The notes: generated by a model from the letters alone, not told the origin. 64,000 bases of DNA from Typha latifolia (GCA_019914945.1 CM034101.1:2305188-2369187), one strand, 5' to 3'; numbered from the stretch's first letter, positions 9,267 to 23,266 are shown. Numbers and translations: made by a program.

Positions 9267-12200
9267 CTCTCAGTTAAGGATATAATGTGTAAAACAATAT
9301 ATTTTAAGAATAAATAATTATTTATTAAATCGGTAATATTTTTTTAAAATTTTTGCATTCTCATTATATTCTTGAAAATCTTAACAACTAGATTTTCATT
9401 AAGACTATTAATAAATAATTACTTCTGCGTTGTGAAAGAATCTCTCAAATATTATGGATGGACATCATCTTATCTATTGATAAAAATTAGTATAAGATAA
9501 ATAAAGAAACTATCAATGAATAAAAAGATGTCACATATCTTATTTGTAGAATATTTACCGCTAAGTTCTCAAATCAAAGAGTTTACTTATGAAAATATTT
9601 TCGATCATACTAATTAGTTAAAATATGATAAACCACAACTAATAAATTTGATTTTTACTATCTACATGCTTTTGGAATAGAAAATATGCAAAGATTTTTA
9701 ATTTAATGGTGGATAATTAGTGTTATTTATAGAAATTCATTAATATATAATCAAACCTTATTTAAGATATGAACATATTTTCCAAGGAAGAATTCCACTA
9801 CATAGACATACTTATTCACAATTTAATAACCAAGCATAAATTTATATATAATCTTAATTAAAATAATATTTATATTTTATAACTAAAATAAGAAAAATAT
9901 AAATAAAATTATAGATGTACCTAATTTAAAATAGGATTTATCGGTAATGTTCAAGTTTATGTCGGCTAGTTTTTTAGGCCAATTTTCTTCTATCTTCAAT
10001 CTAGCTTTTGGTCAAACTTAAATTTGGGAGATTAGTGGGCTCCAATTAGATAGATATAGCTAATTCACATAAATTTATCCCTTTCTCTTCACAAACTTAT
10101 TAAATTAGATCGCCAGACTTATTAAATAAAAGGATTTATTTTTTAGAAGAATTATTTTTAAAATAAATTTATGAGAAGATTACTTATAGCTCGGTGTTTT
10201 TTAAATATAATGTTACTGAAAACAATTAGCTTAAGTTTTGATATCTATGATCTTTATATTTGATTTTTTATGCATAAAAAATATCCTACTTTTATTTTTC
10301 GTAACCGACAACTATTATATATAGGTAAGTTAAATTAATTATACGTATAAAATAATCTTAATACTCTTTGAATAAGTTTTTAAGATAAAAATAAAAAAGG
10401 GATTAGAATCATTAGATGTATTTTTCTCTACTGAATTAAAGGATAAAAGCACGGATAACTCTCTTATCCTTATTCTCCAGTATCTAAAAGAGCACTGATG
10501 CCCATAAATTTGGGAACCCTTTAGTGTCACTATTCGTCATTAAGACGTCAATTATTTGATGGAGAGCCTTCGTTGACCACTAGTCATGCCCACTTGAGAG
10601 ATTCCACCAATCGCCAAATTCTAAATTGAGCGTTGAAAGAAGAACATCTTTGCCTATCTGGAGATGTTGAGAATGATGAAGCCATTACAGTCAATAGACT
10701 AGTCTGCATTCAAACTTCAACAACTCTTTTCAGTCTCTTCTCATCCACTGCATCTAAAGATTTCAGCTCATCTCATAATCATATTTGGGTCTACTCAATA
10801 GAAAAATATTAAATGTGCGATGGGTATTTTATGTTAAGATTTGAAATATTTCACAAATTAAAACACTGACAAGTAAAATAAAGCTCTGAATTTATTAATA
10901 TCTTTTTGTATATATTTATTAATATATTTTTTTTTGGTCCAAAAAAAAAAAAAAAACTCTCATCTAATAATACCTCCATTTGGAAAAATATATACCTATT
11001 TAAGGGTGATGAACTGCTAGCAAGATAGAATTGAAGGAAATTCCAAGCTCAACAAAGTGTCATCTCACTACATATTAATGTGATTTGATCATTTGATGGT
11101 GACCCAATAATAATTTATGGTAATCTCTAGCTTGCATCCAATGAATTGAGCAATAATAACAATCCCACCATATATCATGGGCTAAAGACAAATTTATTAC
11201 TATCTTATGAAGTTTATGAAGTACATTTCAGGACTCTCCTTTTTTTTTCCCACAGCAAGTAACTGTTACATTTGTCTAAAGATAATGTGCACTTATTTCC
11301 ACTTGTTGAACAATTTCTTTGATTTATCCACTTGAATGGTTGCCATATATGATAGATGGCATTCATTAGTATCAATGCTATAAAGGCTTGATGAAGCAAT
11401 AATATATACATATTAAAAAGAATATATATGTTAGAATATAAAATATAAAAATTATACTTATATTTGTCTAAAGTATGAAACTTTCATCTATAATTAAGTT
11501 CAATTTTCAGCCTCTTAAAATATCTCGAGTTTAGAAATGATGAAAAGTTTTAGAATATAAAATATATTTTACTCCTTAATAAAATAAATTAGACATAATA
11601 ATATACTGAAGGGTTTGCTTTTGCTGATGGACACTAATTATTTTTGCTCTATTTCTTTTCATGGTCTAGTTTTATTCCTTCCATCCAGTTCTACTTCTGC
11701 TTCATACCCTATTTAATTACTGATACATTTTCAGACATGCATAATTATTATTTTCTAAGCTTTTAGTGTATCTTATAAGTTAACAATAGATATATATATA
11801 TATATATATATACATATATAAAAGAACAAAATATTTTATTTTATACTTAAATTCTAAAATTGAAATATTTTGAAAAAATTTTAGCTTCTATAGTAACAAA
11901 TAAAAATCCAATGATTTCTTTCTTCTCATAAGCAAATTTGCACTTTTTGGTGGCAAGACAATAAACCAACAAACATTTAAAGCGACTTAAGTGACACTCT
12001 CACCTAAATTAATATATATTTTAGACTCCAAAGCCAAACATTATAATCTGGCCACATGAATTATTATAGTTAACCTCACAAAATATTTTTTATTTAGTAC
12101 TTCTGCAACAGATTAAATACTAGTCATTGTAATAAGAGGAGGTAAAATAAAAATTCTCCTATATGCTAACACTTCTACTACCTTTAGAAATTAAGGATGA

Positions 12201-12648
12201 TGAAAACTAGAAAAGAATAAATCGCGACAAAGTAATGATCTTGAGAAGAAAAGAAGCAAAGAAATCAAATTTAAGTCAATGTCTAAGGATTAGTATCATT
12301 CACGTAACAACTAACAACACTAGCCATGCACATTTTATCTTATCTACACTTAAGATATCTCTCTAAATTTTTTTGAAATTTAATCTCTATCATCCTCATG
12401 ATTTTGACTATTCCATATCCAAACAAAACCAATAGAATTTTGTCACGTAATCAATTCTAGATTGGGATGACCTCGCCACAACACATTGATTGATTGCTTC
12501 ATATGTTTTACTTATATATCGACATACATAGACTATATTAATAAGTTCAACATCTTCTTCTTACGTATCAAACACTAATATATTAACTTATAGATATAAA
12601 TGTTAAACTTATTGATTGCTGATATTTTAATATTAAGTTTAAATAATC

Positions 12649-12652
<4 letters not shown>

Positions 12653-12681
<29 letters not shown>
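12653..12681. repeat. (TA)n microsatellite
   Basis: This is a pure TA run of about 28 bp. On the minus strand it creates an artificial YIYIYI peptide in a short open frame, which is not a gene. Confidence 0.85.
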
Positions 12682-13239
12682 CCAGGAACTCGTGCAAGGA
12701 TGCGTCTTCCAAAAGTGAAACCCTAATACCTCTCCTTTGATTTCCTCTTTCCACGAGAAGGATCCTTTTACAACGCATCCATGATTCTTATCATATATAT
12801 TTCTCTAAATTGGCATCTTCTCCTCGTGTGGGGTTATTTTATGGCTATCCACACAACGTAGCCTGCCCTTGTTGACCCTTCTTGAGATCCAAAGTATATA
12901 TTTTTTTCCTACAGCAATTATATGTAAATTAAGGGACCACTTTGGACTACTTTACGACAAGATCTTTGAAGTTTAATACAACGTGGACTTATGAGAGTCA
13001 CATTGTCGATCATTACTTCTTAGTGTTCACACTAGTTAATTTTGCCCTTTTAATTGTGAATGGAATTGGACAGGTGAGCAAATATTTTTCCTTTTATTTT
13101 CTTTTAATGCTTAGCATTAAAAATTAGAGTGTTTTTAAGATACTAAAACTAAAGTAGAGTGTTTTTTTTAATAAATTCCTCTAAATTTAGCTAGAGAGAG
13201 TTTTTTTTATTTCCGAGCTCGTGAGCTACGTCCTTACTT

Positions 13240-13279
13240 TTCTTCTTCTTCTTCTTCTTGTTCTTGTTCTTGTTCTTCT
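13240..13279. repeat. CTT/TTG-type trinucleotide tract
   Basis: Repeated CTT passes into TTCTTG units over about 40 bp. The Leu-rich reading frame over it begins at a GTG and is a product of the repeat. Confidence 0.8.
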
Positions 13280-14062
13280 CTATCATAAAGACATAGAACT
13301 GGTCATTAATATGTGGAAGGCGAAGGGAGGATGCCGGCATTGGTACGGCACTGTCTCTGTAAACATAGTCGTCTCCTCCTCCTCTAGTCCTCTATCCACA
13401 AGTCTATTACATGACACCATTTTCATGACTACATTCATAATTGCTTCTCTTGTTTTCTTCTCTCTCAGTCTGCGATGCTTAAATGAGTGAGACTTGGCTT
13501 ATTCTACTACACTTCCTCGAGTTTAACTAGCTCAATCTTTCATATATATAGATGTGTGGGAAGAGTTATTCCAATTATCTAATCTAATTAAATAAGAACG
13601 ATACCTTTTTTCTTCCCTCCCCCTTACTTAAATGATTAAATGAGAAGCACTTAATTCCAGCAACAATGGTTAGTACAATCATACTACCTATTCCTCTTTC
13701 TCCTTTCTAGAAAAGAAAAGGAAAAGAGAGGAGAGTTTCCAATTGATGTGAACCTCCACTACTACTAGCTAGCCTTAGTTTTGTTTTGTTTTCTTTGTTG
13801 GGTATGTGTAAATGTGTGTGTAACTTGTGTCCTACTTGACCTACTTGGATTTGTGAGAGCAAGAAAGGAGGTCAGGATGGACCACAATAAACTTTTAGTC
13901 CCACACCTTCTAGGCTAAAGGAAAAAAGTCTAGTGTCATTTAGTTCAATGAGAACCTGGCAAGTCAATATACTTTTGCACCTACTGTATGCTTTCACATT
14001 CTTTCTAGAGTTTTGATCAAACTAGTCTTTGTCTCAAAACTGTTTTTCCTACTGAAATGAAC

Positions 14063-14330
14063 CATCCCTCAAGACTTCTAATAAAAAAGAATCTGTTTCA
14101 CCGTATGTAGTTATCAATAAGATTAGCATTTTACTTTTAGATAGAAATGTAGTTAATTTTAATGCTCATCACGTTATCATCATCAACTGCAGGCCAAACT
14201 GTTCTTTATGCAAAAAAAAAATCATCCCTCAAGACTTTTAATATAAAACGATAGGTTTCGCTGTATGTAGTTGTCAGTAAAACGGTAATTATATTAATAA
14301 TTTATTTTTAGATAGAAATGTTAATAAGTT
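14063..14330. repeat. Imperfect direct duplication (two units about 100 bp)
   Basis: CATCCCTCAAGACTT begins both units, at 14063 and 14223. Each continues through a CGTATGTAGTT- or CTGTATGTAGTT-like segment and ends at TTAGATAGAAATGT. The second unit carries a few small insertions and substitutions. The spacer of about 65 bp contains an A run. Confidence 0.65.
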
Positions 14331-16367
14331 AGTGTTTATATATGTAATTTAGTAAAATAAAATATTAATTTTATTAGACAATTTTTTGTTCTCACACATA
14401 AAATATTGATGATTATTAGTGTTTCATCTCCTTAAATAAAATGTTGATAAATTTAATATTTTACTTATACCTATAATAAAATCTATTATTTTTAATATTA
14501 AGTTTTAAAAAACTCCACTTGCAATTCAAAAGGTGATTGGATTCATTGCATCCTCACAAACTCTAGAGGCCATTTTTATTTTTTGTTGCTAAATATCAAT
14601 ATTAATCAGCTGGAGGTTTAGATCCATAATTTATATCATAAACTAGTAGAAGTCACTATAACGATGATGAAGAAAGATACATTCCTATCAATCTAAGTTG
14701 ACCTACGTTTGAATTACAGGATGCCAAACAATAAATCTCCAATTTGGACTCAAACTTTAGATGGCTTCAAAAGAAGGCTACCACCCCTCTCCATTCACGA
14801 GTCTCATACCCATACTCGAAGAACTGCACGCCTAGCTCTTGGGAATCACAAACTTCTCAGCTGCATGCCGTCCTTATGATCATGAACTCATCGTGTTATC
14901 ACCATCAACAGTTCAAGTTCTTGGAATCTCCAACTTTTTCACTTCCCTGAGAATGATTTATCTCAAATCTATTTCAATGCTATCCATCTCTTTCCTAAAG
15001 TCGACGAAGATGAAGGTGGGGGAATGTCCATTCATGGGAAAGAAATTGACACAGTCAATGGTCGGCATGCCAAACTTGAAGAAAAATATTATATATACAT
15101 ATATTTTGGAATCATTGCATTCATATTGATGCAAAAAATTTATGAAATTTACGGTTTGTTCCACATGGAATAAGAGAGAAGTTGCAAATGGACCACAAGA
15201 ATCTAAAGGAGAAGTTGGAGCTTCCTGGAGTTGAGAGAGCTTTTTCATGGCTAACTTTGCACATCATGCAAGTTCTCTTTCCATACTTTCTTTAAAACTT
15301 TTTTTTTTGGTTATTAATAGTTCTCTTTTGCTAGTTATACTTTGCTTGGATTTCTGCTCCCAGTCTGCGGTCTTCATTGTTAATGGGAATGTAAAACAAA
15401 AATTAAAAAAATAACAATTACAATTTGATTTGAGCCACACAAGGAATCACCTCTTTTTAATTGTAGAAAATAAGATAGAAGTTTGTCTCATTCTATCTTT
15501 TTTTATTTTTTATTTCAAGAGGGCATGTTACCTTTCTTTTGGTAGGACCTTGGTGGTATAAATATGATGTTACTCTATTGCAACATGGTGTACTTTTCTT
15601 TGAGAACAATGAAATGGTTGCTCTATTCCGTGAGCATAGGCAAGTTGTTGAACTAATTATTGGTGCACTTCTAGGCAATGTTTGCTTGGTGAGATCTAAA
15701 TGGCCTAATTTACAAGCATAATCAGATCTCAAGATCTATTTCTTGTGTAATATATCTCAATAAAGTCTTTTATTAGAAGTTAGAACAATACAAAGAATTA
15801 ATTCCAGAATTAGTGTGTTAGATCACTAATCCCAATCTTTCTACAGACAACATTAAAAGTTCAAGTTTTGTAACCTCATCAGATTATGCAATATACCTCA
15901 ATACACAGATAAAAACACAAGAGCAGAGAGAGTAGCAGAGAAGTTTTTAGAGTTCTGAAAATTGAAACATTTCATCATGTGAGGAATCCAACCATCAGAT
16001 AAGAGAAGCCACCCAGTACTAACAAAAGTGGCCCAAAAGCCTTATCCTATCTAAGAACTGGATTAACAAAAGAAAAGAAGCTACTTCACATATCAAAGAA
16101 CATTACATAGAAGGGCATAAATTGCTGTGAAGAGAGCAAGAGAGTTTATTTCTGTTACCTGAATCATCAAATTTATCCAAGAAACTCAGCATAAGAATGA
16201 GACTGAAAAGAGAAGAGGGGGAAAAACTGCTACATAATGCAATGAATCATTACAAACACCCTGGTGAAAAATATTTACAGTAGAAATGTTCTAGCAATCA
16301 TGTGGTATTTCATTGAGGCAATGAGGTCTGAATACATCAATAAAGAATGGAATTACAATGTGTGTTG

Positions 16368-19300
16368 TTATTGCTGTAAGATGGCAAAAATAAAAATTTG
16401 CACAAGGAAAACTGCAATTGCAGTTGCTAGCTGCTGGTGGAATACAGTGTTTAATGAGCCACTGACATCCAGCTGACCGGTATTGAGATACTCATTCTTA
16501 CCGGATGATGTAGTAACATTGACTGATAAGGAACCTGAACAGAAAAAGAAAAAAAAGTTATTGTGATGTTTACTGGTCATCAGAGAATACTTCTCAATGG
16601 ACACTGCACGGAGTGTATTATAATGACTAATTGACTTACAATCATAATTTACCCAGCCTATCCGTTGATTAGCTAAGTCATAAACAAATATCTTATCCTT
16701 CAGAACAAGATCTGTCAAGAAAAGAATAAATACTTGTTAATGGAACATATATGGTGTAAACAGAAACACATTCTAAGATGAAATATTGAGTTATTATGCA
16801 ACTTTAAGTTGGAAAAAAATATAAACCACCTAATCACGGGATGCAATTTTTTTTTTTCATGAAGTGATAACGTGAGTAAAAATAAAGTGTCAAGAAAAGT
16901 AACAAGTCAAACCCTGTTGTACCCAAGACTTGTCTATAATATAACATCCAACAAAGTCTTGCATGTACCACAGAATACTAGGCTAATTCAAACATGGGTA
17001 TGACAGTAAGTTTTGAGCCAAAAGACATCAACAACCATGAAAAGAGACTTAAAACTGTAATGTCAGTACATACAAGTAGACCCAAGTCCAAAACAAAACT
17101 GACAGTTACCGGTTAAATACTTGAGTCAGAAAACATCTTAGGCAGCAAAACCATTAAAAATCATGTGGGAAGGAATATGAGATTGTGTAAAGATAAAGCT
17201 GAGAAAAGATAAAATTCCCTTTCCCTATATAAGCATTATCACAAATAAAGCCCGATGGAGGAAATTTACTCATGAAGTGGAATCTAAATTAGTGAGTTGA
17301 CACTTGACAGAAACCTTTCCTTTTCTTCTAGTTCTGAATATCGGGGTATATACGGTGACATATTCATGCAAATGTAGATAGACATATTAGCAATATATAT
17401 ACACACACACACAACATGCATATGTGTGTGAATAGTGAGAACACATATGTTTGATGCATCTCAAGAAAAGAACTGATTGGAACTTGATGAAAAGTATCTG
17501 CCGCAAACCTCCTAATATAGTTATTCCTTGACCCTGGTTTTTTTGCCAGCCAATACACCATATAATAGAATTATCCTGCAAGAGAGAAATGTATATTGCA
17601 ATTAGATTTCCAAAATGTCACAAGGTTCAAAATATAAAGGTGAATTCTGTCATCCTCAAAATCGTAGCTACTTTGATGGAAGAGCAGAAAAGGTAAAACA
17701 TGTGAAGTAACTTACAACGGAACCCTGCTGCAAAAGATAGTCTTGAGGCTTTAACAGCATGGACGCACCACCCTTGAAATTCAACGTAACAGATGGAAAT
17801 GACGAATCAACACTGTCATGGAAACAGAGATCCATCAGAATGGTAGGAATTCTACATTTCACACAGTAGAAACAATTCTGAAATTCCAAGAGGAAACCTG
17901 CTGGATGTGACAAAACATTGATTTCCTTTACTAACAAAGGAATTTACTGATGGTGAAATAGAAGCAATTATCTGCAAAAAAAGTCAAAAACAAATTTAAG
18001 TAGCATTAGTAATCAACAAAAGTATGGCTACAAGAGTGAGACAGAAAAATAAGCTTCTAGTTCCATTTTCTAAGAGTTCCATTGTACCAATGAATACTTA
18101 AGGAGTTAAAGAGAACAAAGTTAACATAAGGTCCATCAAAGCTCCTAGGCATACCAGGTAATGAGGCAATTCCTAGCCATCATGACCACTAAATGACTAT
18201 AAAAATAAAATATAATACAGTAACCTATGCAGCTATGCCGGTGTGATTGCTCAATTTTATATTAGAATATTATATTTGGAATACCTATGTCATTGTTGGG
18301 CTTAAAATTCGGAAACTTATTGGTCTATTTTCAAGACATAACCAAGTAATAAAGATGGGGAAAATGAAAATGTGAACATTGAAAAGGTGATGATGGTACA
18401 TAAATGGGGAGTAGACCTATTGGATATATTACAAGCATAGACCTTTTTTATGACAGATTTTAGTTTGCCTTTCATACTTCTCTTCCCACAAATGATTTTG
18501 TCAGTATTGTTTAAATAATGAAGTAAGCTAGTGGCACCATATTCTTCTACTGATCAAATTCATTAGTATGTCATAATTATTTATATTGTAGACTCAGAAG
18601 TTTATTTCGGCAAAAGGATCCTCTTGCCACGAGCCATCAGCATGGTCATAAATTAGCAACACAGGGTCAGAAAGATAGCCAAAAGATAGTATCAAGATTT
18701 CTCCCTGTATCAGTACATATAAGGTATTGTAACTATATGCGTCGATCAGTCCAAGCATGCTGACAGAATTGACAATACATACTTGAGCAAAGATATGGTT
18801 AAATGTGACTATCTCTTTAAACTTTCTTGGACATAAATTGACTGACCAACAAAGTGATAAGGCAGCGAGAGGCTTTCTGATAACAAGGCATAGGTCTAGG
18901 GTATGCTAGGCCACCTCGATGGGGTTGGATGTGAACGGAAGGAAGTGTACCGAAAGGAGAAGGGGATATAAATAGTGAAATTAGAACAGAATTGTAGAAC
19001 TAGTCATCTGATCATGCACAATTATAGCCAGAAATCAAGACATATATCAAGTGATATCTAGGTCAGCAATTTGGAAGGAAATGACTGCACTTTACAGGGG
19101 CTGAATTTTAAAGGATGAGTTTTAAAAGGAGCCATAACAGATGCTTGCCGGACTGCTTTCAAAGACACCATATCTCGTTCAAATTTTAACTAGTGGTGCT
19201 CTCTCCAGGTTGCAGATGTGACATGCAGAAGGCAGTGGTTGCCAAAAATGGGCCTTTGCATGACATATTAAGGTACTAAAGTGGCCTGCCTAGCCGGGTA

Positions 19301-22300
19301 TAAGAGAAGGATCATCTCCTTTGGTCCTTTGCATGACATGTTAGGGTACTAAAGTGGCCTGCCTAGCCCGGTATAAGAGAAGGATCATCTCTTTTGGTCT
19401 CAACTCAAAACGATAATTTTGGATTAAAAAGGGGTACTCACACAGTCAAACAAACTATTACGGATTATTTTATGCATATTTATATGAAAATTTAACTAGC
19501 ACAAATTACATGAAGAAAATAAGAAGATGGATAGAGAAGCTATGTGTGGGTAATTGAATATTCAGCAGGAAAGCACCATTATTTGCAAAGAGCCTGCAGA
19601 ACTGTAGTATGCAGATTGCTTGAGAGAAATGAAAAGCTTAACACATTACACTCACAGCATTAACAAATGGATCATAAGCTTGATCTGCAAGATAAGCCAG
19701 TGTGGTCCCTGAATCAACAATCGTTCCTTGTGTGTTTGATGTCATAAACAGCGAAGAGTCAATAGCTAATGTTTGGCCATTGACGGCAATGCTCTCTAGG
19801 TTCAAGTTGTAGTGAGGCCTATAAGTTAATAAAAGAGAGTCACCAAGAGCAAAACGATAAAGCATAACACAAGACATTCTGATCGCCTGAGGGTGGAGGC
19901 ACACAACAATCGTTTAAGAAATTTCTTTCCATCAGATTCTCCAAAAGAGAAAGAAAGAGATGACAATATTAACTTCAAGAGATGACTTGTTTAGCTTCAG
20001 CAAGATTATTCACTTAAGAACCAAATAGTCAGACCCCCTCATTGTGGCAAGCCTGCTTTTTTAAGTAGGAGGCATCACTAACAAAATGTACTCTTAAATA
20101 CATGGGAAAAGTTAAACTAGAAGTTGTAAGCAACTTAAAAGAAAGCAGTGTTGTTTACTACCTCAGAACACTGATAGATAACTCATCACACTTTCTAGTC
20201 CCATTTAAATCACCACATTCACATACCAATAGTTAGTAATAGTATAAGCACAGAGCAGTAATGTCACAACTCGCGCCTAAAGTTCAACAAGCTAAAGGGC
20301 AACATTAACTATGTAATTTAGGTGAACTTGTCACGCTAGGCCAGATGATAGGCTTCTATTTGAGGAATGGGAAGTTGTGATTTCCTAAAAATCTGCATTG
20401 TCTAAAGGCTTTGTTAGGAAATAAACAATAGATCATATGATCTAGTGAAAATGCATAAAAGACTTATAAGAAAATGTTATAACACAGAAAGCAGCAGGCA
20501 CTTTGCTGATTAAAAAAGACCAAAGAGAAATCATTAACGGAATAGATATAGGCACTAAATAGCATCGTGGCATCAAATATATCATGAAGATCATCCAATA
20601 TTGATAAGGAGATATTAAGCCCGGCAATCACACTATCAGAGATCACTTACTGTGATGGAACAAGTGGGGTATAAACTATTCCCGGCTCCACAATCTCGCC
20701 GATAACCAATATGCCTCCCCCATTATCTGATCCTTTCAAGCAATGAGAGAACACCTTAGGAGACACCCCTGAAGAGTACAATTGTGAAATGACAGATAAG
20801 TCATGCTGCCCAAAGCCAAATATCCCATCAACTGCTCTGTCCGACTTGGTCAGATCTCCGGACTGTGAGTTGCTACATCTGTTTCAGAAGTACAAGGTCA
20901 TGAATAGATAGAAGCATATCACAACAGCACGTCATCAGCAACAAAGTGCATTATAAAGTTCAAGTTTGAAAGGAAAAAAATACAGCAACAGAAAAGAAAC
21001 TGTGGTAAACAAACAACCCGCATATGAGTGTAGCTAATTAACAAAATAGTGAGTTTAACTTCCTTGTGGACAGCATTGGATAATGAAAAAATTCTCCATA
21101 AAATAGAATTGGATTTTTTTTTTGCATGTATACCCTTAAAAAAATCTCTTATTTGCTCGTATACCTCTCTAAAATTGATATTTGCATGTATACTACTCAA
21201 AATATCTGTTATTTTTATAAATACCCACTCAATTACTTTTCAAATTAAATCTCAATAATTTAACAGAAAAAAGATATAAATATACTTAATTAGAAGAAAT
21301 ATATGAAAACTATAATAAAGTTTTTTTTATCTTTTGTAATTTAAATTGTTCAAATTATAATTATTAACTAACTCCAAAAGATATCCATACAAAACGTAAG
21401 AGTTTTAAAGAGTATACATGCAAAATACGTCTGTTTTAAGGAGCACACATGCAAATATCAATTTTAGAGCGGCATACAAATAAATAAACAAATTCTGAAA
21501 ATCTACGTCAAACAACCAAAAGAATTCAAGAAAAAAATGCCCCCCAAAAAATGGAAGTTCAATTTATTTGTCTCATATTGCTAAATCAGTGGCCAAATAT
21601 TGCCCTGCATTCATAGGCCCACATAAAAACTAGACAAATCGACATTCAGCAAATTTGGTATGTTGGACCTATCACATTAGTGACCTGATGTGTTAGAAGG
21701 ATGTTGATGCATCTATTGGATCAATGGCTTCTTCAACAATAATAAAGTAAAATAGGTAAGTTTGTCATAAGGTCAACACTAAGTGTGCTAAAACTTGTAA
21801 AAGATATACACCTCACAAGTGGACTACAGTGTAGGAGTATCAAAAGATCAAACCAAGTGATTTTACCCAAAAACGATTGTAGCCGAAGAGTTTGCAGTCT
21901 GTTCGTTCCCCATTACAGTATCAAAGTACAATGCGTCAGACACATAATATCCAGAGGTACCACTTCCATCACCATATTGGAAAGAATAACCACATAGAGA
22001 GCTCGAAGAACCGGAAGCAGAGCAGACTGCCTCTCCAGTTTGGAGGGCAGTTGTGCACGTATCATCTGCGCAAGTGATCCTCGAAGCAGTTGATGACTTG
22101 TCAGGGTCAAAGGATTCCAGTTGAATCTACAGAAGTGCAGATGATACTTACTTAAATTATCCAATATTCCAAAGGCAAAGGCATTGGGCAAATCATAGAA
22201 AATTAGTTTACCAGTTTTCCAAACTTTTTACTGGTAGGACCAAAGTTGTATCACAGTTGTCAAAGAAATTAGAAGAATTTGAGAAAGTGAGAGGCCTTAC

Positions 22301-23112
22301 ATTTAGTCCGCTGGATGATGGACAACCATTGCAGGGATTGCAAGTCACCCACAAGATATCGCTGCCCGTATCAATCTGAACATAGAATTCTTTCGCGGGG
22401 TTCCCCAATTTCACGCGGGTAAAGTAAAGCCTACCAATTAAAACTCAGAGTCAGAAAAATTTCTGCAGAGATAAGCAGAGATAAGTTAATTAATTACAAT
22501 CTGAACGACAATAAAATCACTTGGGGGGGGTGGGGGGATTAACCGAAGTTGCAGACAACAAACAAGTGATTTAAGGGAATGCTAAAGAATAACGACTGAA
22601 CTAAAATAACACAAACTCTTCTTCTTCTTCTTTTTCACAAAAAAAGAACCAAATTTGCTGATAAATAAACGAAAGATCATCAAGCAGGCAAGCAAACTCA
22701 TTACAGAACCTCCAGAAAAGGTAGGAGCTCATCCCTCTTTCAATAAAGAAGAACAATTTCTCCTCAAACCAATCCAAGAAATCCCGAAAATCCCATCTTT
22801 TTAGGAGTCAATACCAAAATTTCCACCCAATTCACCAAGAAAGGACGAAAGATACCCAACGGCGAAGGGATTGGCGGAGCCCTCGACGGGGAAATCGACG
22901 ACTCCGGCAGCAACCGACGGCGACGAGCCCATAAGAAGCCGACCATGGCGGGCCCTGTCTCGCGCCTTGAGATGCTCCAACGCAACTCCCCTATGCGGCA
23001 GAGCCCTCTCCAGCCTCAACCTCATCGGAAACTCCTCTCCGCCGGCCGTCGCCACAGCCACCGCGGCGAGGACCACGAAGACCACCACCACCACTACTGG
23101 CGGCGGCTTCAT
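16368..23112 (-). CDS. Plant A1-family aspartic protease (aspartic proteinase-like protein 2 type), secreted and probably GPI-anchored
   Basis: Ten exons give 504 aa with every phase closing: 22856..23112, 22301..22430, 21867..22126, 20651..20878, 19656..19818, 17898..17971, 17716..17812, 17509..17575, 16640..16711 and 16368..16534 (TAA). Residues 1-22 form a signal peptide with a Val/Ala core. The first catalytic motif is DTGS at about 106-109 ([12 protein letters not shown]), followed by Cys-rich [12 protein letters not shown]. The flap region reads [18 protein letters not shown]. The second catalytic motif is DSGT at about 327-330 ([12 protein letters not shown]). The last 20 residues are hydrophobic ([15 protein letters not shown]) and end the protein, typical of a GPI-anchor signal. 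Family members are extracellular or cell-surface endopeptidases; substrates are unknown. Intron 3 carries a foldback element and intron 5 a 73-bp tandem repeat. A TATA-like site lies about 150 bp upstream of the ATG. Confidence 0.9.
19253..19398. repeat. 73-bp tandem repeat, two copies, in intron 5 of the protease gene
   Basis: 19253-19325 and 19326-19398 are near-identical head-to-tail copies. Both start CCTTTGCATGACAT and both contain ACTAAAGTGGCCTGCCTAGC and GTATAAGAGAAGGATCATCT. Only a few substitutions separate them, so this duplication is fairly recent compared with other repeats here. Confidence 0.9.
21121..21484. repeat. Foldback (MITE-like) element in intron 3 of the protease gene
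   Basis: The left arm (21121-21200) contains TAAAATTGATATTTGCATGT. The right arm (about 21411-21484) contains the inverse, ACATGCAAATATCAATTTTA. Within each arm a GCATGTATAC-like unit recurs twice, so the arms are also internally repetitive. The centre is AT-rich and non-coding. The structure fits a non-autonomous inverted-repeat element inserted in the intron. Confidence 0.65.
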
Positions 23113-23260
23113 CTCCTACCAACGCGATATCGAGGTAAGAATTTTTTTTAAAAAAAAGGGTCTTTTCTCCTCCTCCTCCTTCCTGTAAAACCTTCCAATT
23201 CCTCTCGCCTTCTCGTTTCTCTGTCTCTCTCTCGCCCCCTCTTCTCTCTGTCTCTCTCTC

Positions 23261-23266
23261 TTTATA
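23261..23266 (-). promoter_or_regulatory. TATA box candidate of the aspartic protease gene
   Basis: TATAAA on the minus strand lies about 150 bp upstream of the ATG at 23112. Between the two is a GA-rich (CT-rich on plus) low-complexity leader at about 23165-23258. Confidence 0.5.

Larger units (their letters stand above)
8608..16367. other. Gene-poor AT-rich intergenic region
   Basis: This 7.8 kb stretch has no gene I can support. It contains (AT)n tracts at 9223-9264, about 11790-11812 and 12653-12681, a CTT/TTG tract at 13240-13279, a dispersed repeat copy (9017-9217) and a tandem-like duplication (14063-14330). Positions 14740-15250 and 15540-15720 contain short open frames on both strands. 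None exceeds 100 codons or resembles a known family, and they may be decayed coding or repeat DNA. The last few hundred bases before 16367 are probably the 3' UTR and flank of the aspartic protease gene. Confidence 0.55.

Noticed and set aside
12575..12778. Minus-strand open frame with a YIYIYI run
   Set aside because: Its centre is the translation of a TA microsatellite and the rest has no resemblance to a family.
13221..13490. Leu-rich open frame of 89 codons
   Set aside because: It starts at GTG and most of its hydrophobic part is translation of a CTT/TTG repeat.
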